A stretch of 64,000 nt of DNA. It comes from Buchnera aphidicola (Hyadaphis tataricae). Its GTDB lineage: Bacteria > Pseudomonadota > Gammaproteobacteria > Enterobacterales > Enterobacteriaceae. A program made the translations under genes and the position numbers. The stretch is taken from NCBI RefSeq assembly GCF_005081445.1, contig NZ_CP034873.1, forward strand, positions 124,001 through 188,000, read 5' to 3'. Every line of letters begins with the position of its first letter. The stretch's first letter is position 1. The notes beneath the pieces were generated by a model. The model did no database searches. It worked only from the letters and a program-made list of their open reading frames with translations, and had not been told where the DNA came from. Of this stretch, positions 62,579 to 64,000 are shown piece by piece.

Positions 62579-64000
62579 ATGTCGCGTGTAATAATGTTAA
62601 TTCCTTTAGATAATAATGTAGGCATCAGCACTATTAGTTTAAGTTTGATTTATTTTTTTAAAGAAAAAATATTTTATAGTGCTCCGAAAAAATCCATATT
62701 ATATTTTTCTTGTGTAAACAATACTCATGACAGTATGTTTATTTTTCTCAAGAAACATTGTTCAAAATTTGTACATTTTTTAAAAAACATAGATTTTTCT
62801 CAAGAAATTTTAAATTCTTCTGAATATTTTTCTTTACTAAATAAAACAATTGAAAACATTTATAAAAATAAAGCTTTATATGAATTGATTTTAATTGAAG
62901 GTATACAACAATGTTTTCATGTTGATGCTACAGAAATAAACCATGATATTTCACAAAATGTAAGCGCAGAAGTAATTTTTTTAGATAATCTAAAAAAATA
63001 TTCTTTTCAAAATGTTCAAGAAAAAGTAAAAAAAATCAAATGCCTCACAAAAAGAAAAAAATATAAAAATGTTTTAGGTATTATTTTTAATAAAATAAAT
63101 TCTCCTTTGATTGAAAAAAAATATAGTTTTATAAAAAAGTTAAAGATTATCAATAATATTAACAAAAACATAATAACGTTAGTTGATCATGAAAAAATAT
63201 TCAGAAATGTACCATTTCCAATTATTGCCAGCATTCCTTGGAATAAAAATATCCAAGAAATATATTCAATAGATATTTACAAGTATTTAAATGTTGAACT
63301 AATTCATTTAGAAAAAAAATATAAAAACATTGTTAAAGAGATAATGATATTTGATGAAAATGATATCAATTTATTTAATAAAAACTCTTCTAATATTTTT
63401 GTGATTGTTGCTTTTAGTCGTTTGAAAGATTTTATAAAAATGCTTCATATTGTAAATGCCAACAAAAAAAAAATTATTGCCATTATATTAACGAGTACTT
63501 CTTTATCTAAAGAAAAAGTGATTTTTTTATGTAAAACATTAATAGAACAAAACATTGAGTTTTCTATTACAAAAAAAAATACCATTGAAATTTTAACTCA
63601 ATTGCAGAATTTTACTTTTCATGAAAAATTAAACAACATAGAGTATGTTAGTGCTTTAAAAGAGTATATTTGTAGTTTTTTTGATTTGTTTTATATTACT
63701 GCAAAAAAAAAGTTTACTTATGGTATTAAATACTCTCCAAAAGAGTTTTGTTATAATTTAAAATTATTGTCAAGAAAAAAAAATAAGCGTATTATACTAC
63801 CTGAATCATATGAAATTAGAATATTGCAAGCAGTTTCTATATGTCAGGAGAATAATATTGCACAATGTGTTCTATTAGGAGATGCAAAGAAGATTTATTC
63901 TATAGCGAATCATCATAATATTTTTTTACAAGATAATATTGAAATTATCAATCCTGATTCAATTAGAGAAAAATACATCAAACGTTTTTTAGAATTAAGA
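62579..64000 (+). CDS. pta: Phosphate acetyltransferase, 3' end cut by window
   Basis: Interconverts acetyl-CoA and acetyl phosphate. The frame starts at ATG 62579 (MSRVIMLIP, like E. coli MSRIIMLIP), 9 bases after AGGA-type sequence, and is open for all 474 codons to the edge; the E. coli protein has 714 residues. The N-terminal regulatory domain (about 1-390) is highly diverged and lysine/asparagine-rich. The catalytic domain starts near residue 395 with NKRIILPESYEIRI and VLLGDAKKI, matching E. coli. Runs of 9-10 A occur in frame. Confidence 0.94.
   Translation, partial: MSRVIMLIPLDNNVGISTISLSLIYFFKEKIFYSAPKKSILYFSCVNNTHDSMFIFLKKHCSKFVHFLKNIDFSQEILNSSEYFSLLNKTIENIYKNKALYELILIEGIQQCFHVDATEINHDISQNVSAEVIFLDNLKKYSFQNVQEKVKKIKCLTKRKKYKNVLGIIFNKINSPLIEKKYSFIKKLKIINNINKNIITLVDHEKIFRNVPFPIIASIPWNKNIQEIYSIDIYKYLNVELIHLEKKYKNIVKEIMIFDENDINLFNKNSSNIFVIVAFSRLKDFIKMLHIVNANKKKIIAIILTSTSLSKEKVIFLCKTLIEQNIEFSITKKNTIEILTQLQNFTFHEKLNNIEYVSALKEYICSFFDLFYITAKKKFTYGIKYSPKEFCYNLKLLSRKKNKRIILPESYEIRILQAVSICQENNIAQCVLLGDAKKIYSIANHHNIFLQDNIEIINPDSIREKYIKRFLELR

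Noticed and set aside
63468-63477. 10-A tract in pta as a possible frameshift
   Set aside because: The frame stays open on both sides, so no shift is needed.

Overview
The window is a strongly AT-rich, gene-dense stretch of bacterial chromosome. Almost every protein has its closest recognisable relative in Escherichia coli, usually at nearly the same length. Gene content, short spacers, absence of mobile elements and the particular set of retained genes (complete NADH dehydrogenase I, DAHP synthase, dapB, carAB, the ackA/pta pair, no transporters of substance) point to Buchnera aphidicola, the primary endosymbiont of aphids. The exact strain cannot be told from the sequence alone. No tRNA, rRNA, insertion sequence, prophage, CRISPR or defence gene was seen.

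Layout. Bases 1-18938: tyrS (left-truncated), a sufA-like gene, ydiK, aroH, thrS-infC-rpmI-rplT-pheS-pheT-ihfA (the E. coli 38-min translation cluster), queA-tgt-yajC, then glyQ-glyS on the minus strand, folE, nfo, rplY. Bases 18961-37947: yabI, surA-ksgA-apaH, and a long minus-strand block ribF-ileS-lspA-ispH-dapB-carA-carB-folA, then rpsT and dnaK-dnaJ; this keeps the order of the E. coli 0-1.5 min region with genes deleted. Bases 38278-53229: the full nuo operon (nuoA to nuoN, NuoC and NuoD fused). Bases 53644-64000: folC, cvpA, prs, ispE, prfA-prmC, sirB1, nadE, ackA and the first two thirds of pta.

How the genes work together. Translation dominates (five aminoacyl-tRNA synthetases, IF3, four ribosomal proteins, RF1 with its methylase, rRNA and tRNA modification). 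Nutritional provisioning for the host is represented by aroH, dapB and carAB; cofactor supply by folE/folA/folC, ribF, nadE, the SUF-type carrier and ispE/ispH; energy by complex I and acetate-kinase/phosphotransacetylase. DnaK/DnaJ are preceded by a nearly perfect sigma-32 promoter.

Most notable points. (1) The ThrRS editing site has lost all four of its His/Cys residues and the PheRS editing site is also eroded, while both synthetic sites are intact; IleRS keeps most of its editing motifs. (2) nuoE is out of frame with its only ATG because of a 10-A tract. (3) cvpA is split by a -1 shift exactly at two in-frame tandem slippery heptamers. (4) folA has no ATG/GTG/TTG start and seems to use AUU, like infC. 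(5) apaH contains a run of nine G. (6) A 12-bp GC-rich hairpin separates dnaK from dnaJ. I found no wholly novel gene system; the novelty is in decay, recoding and quality-control loss.
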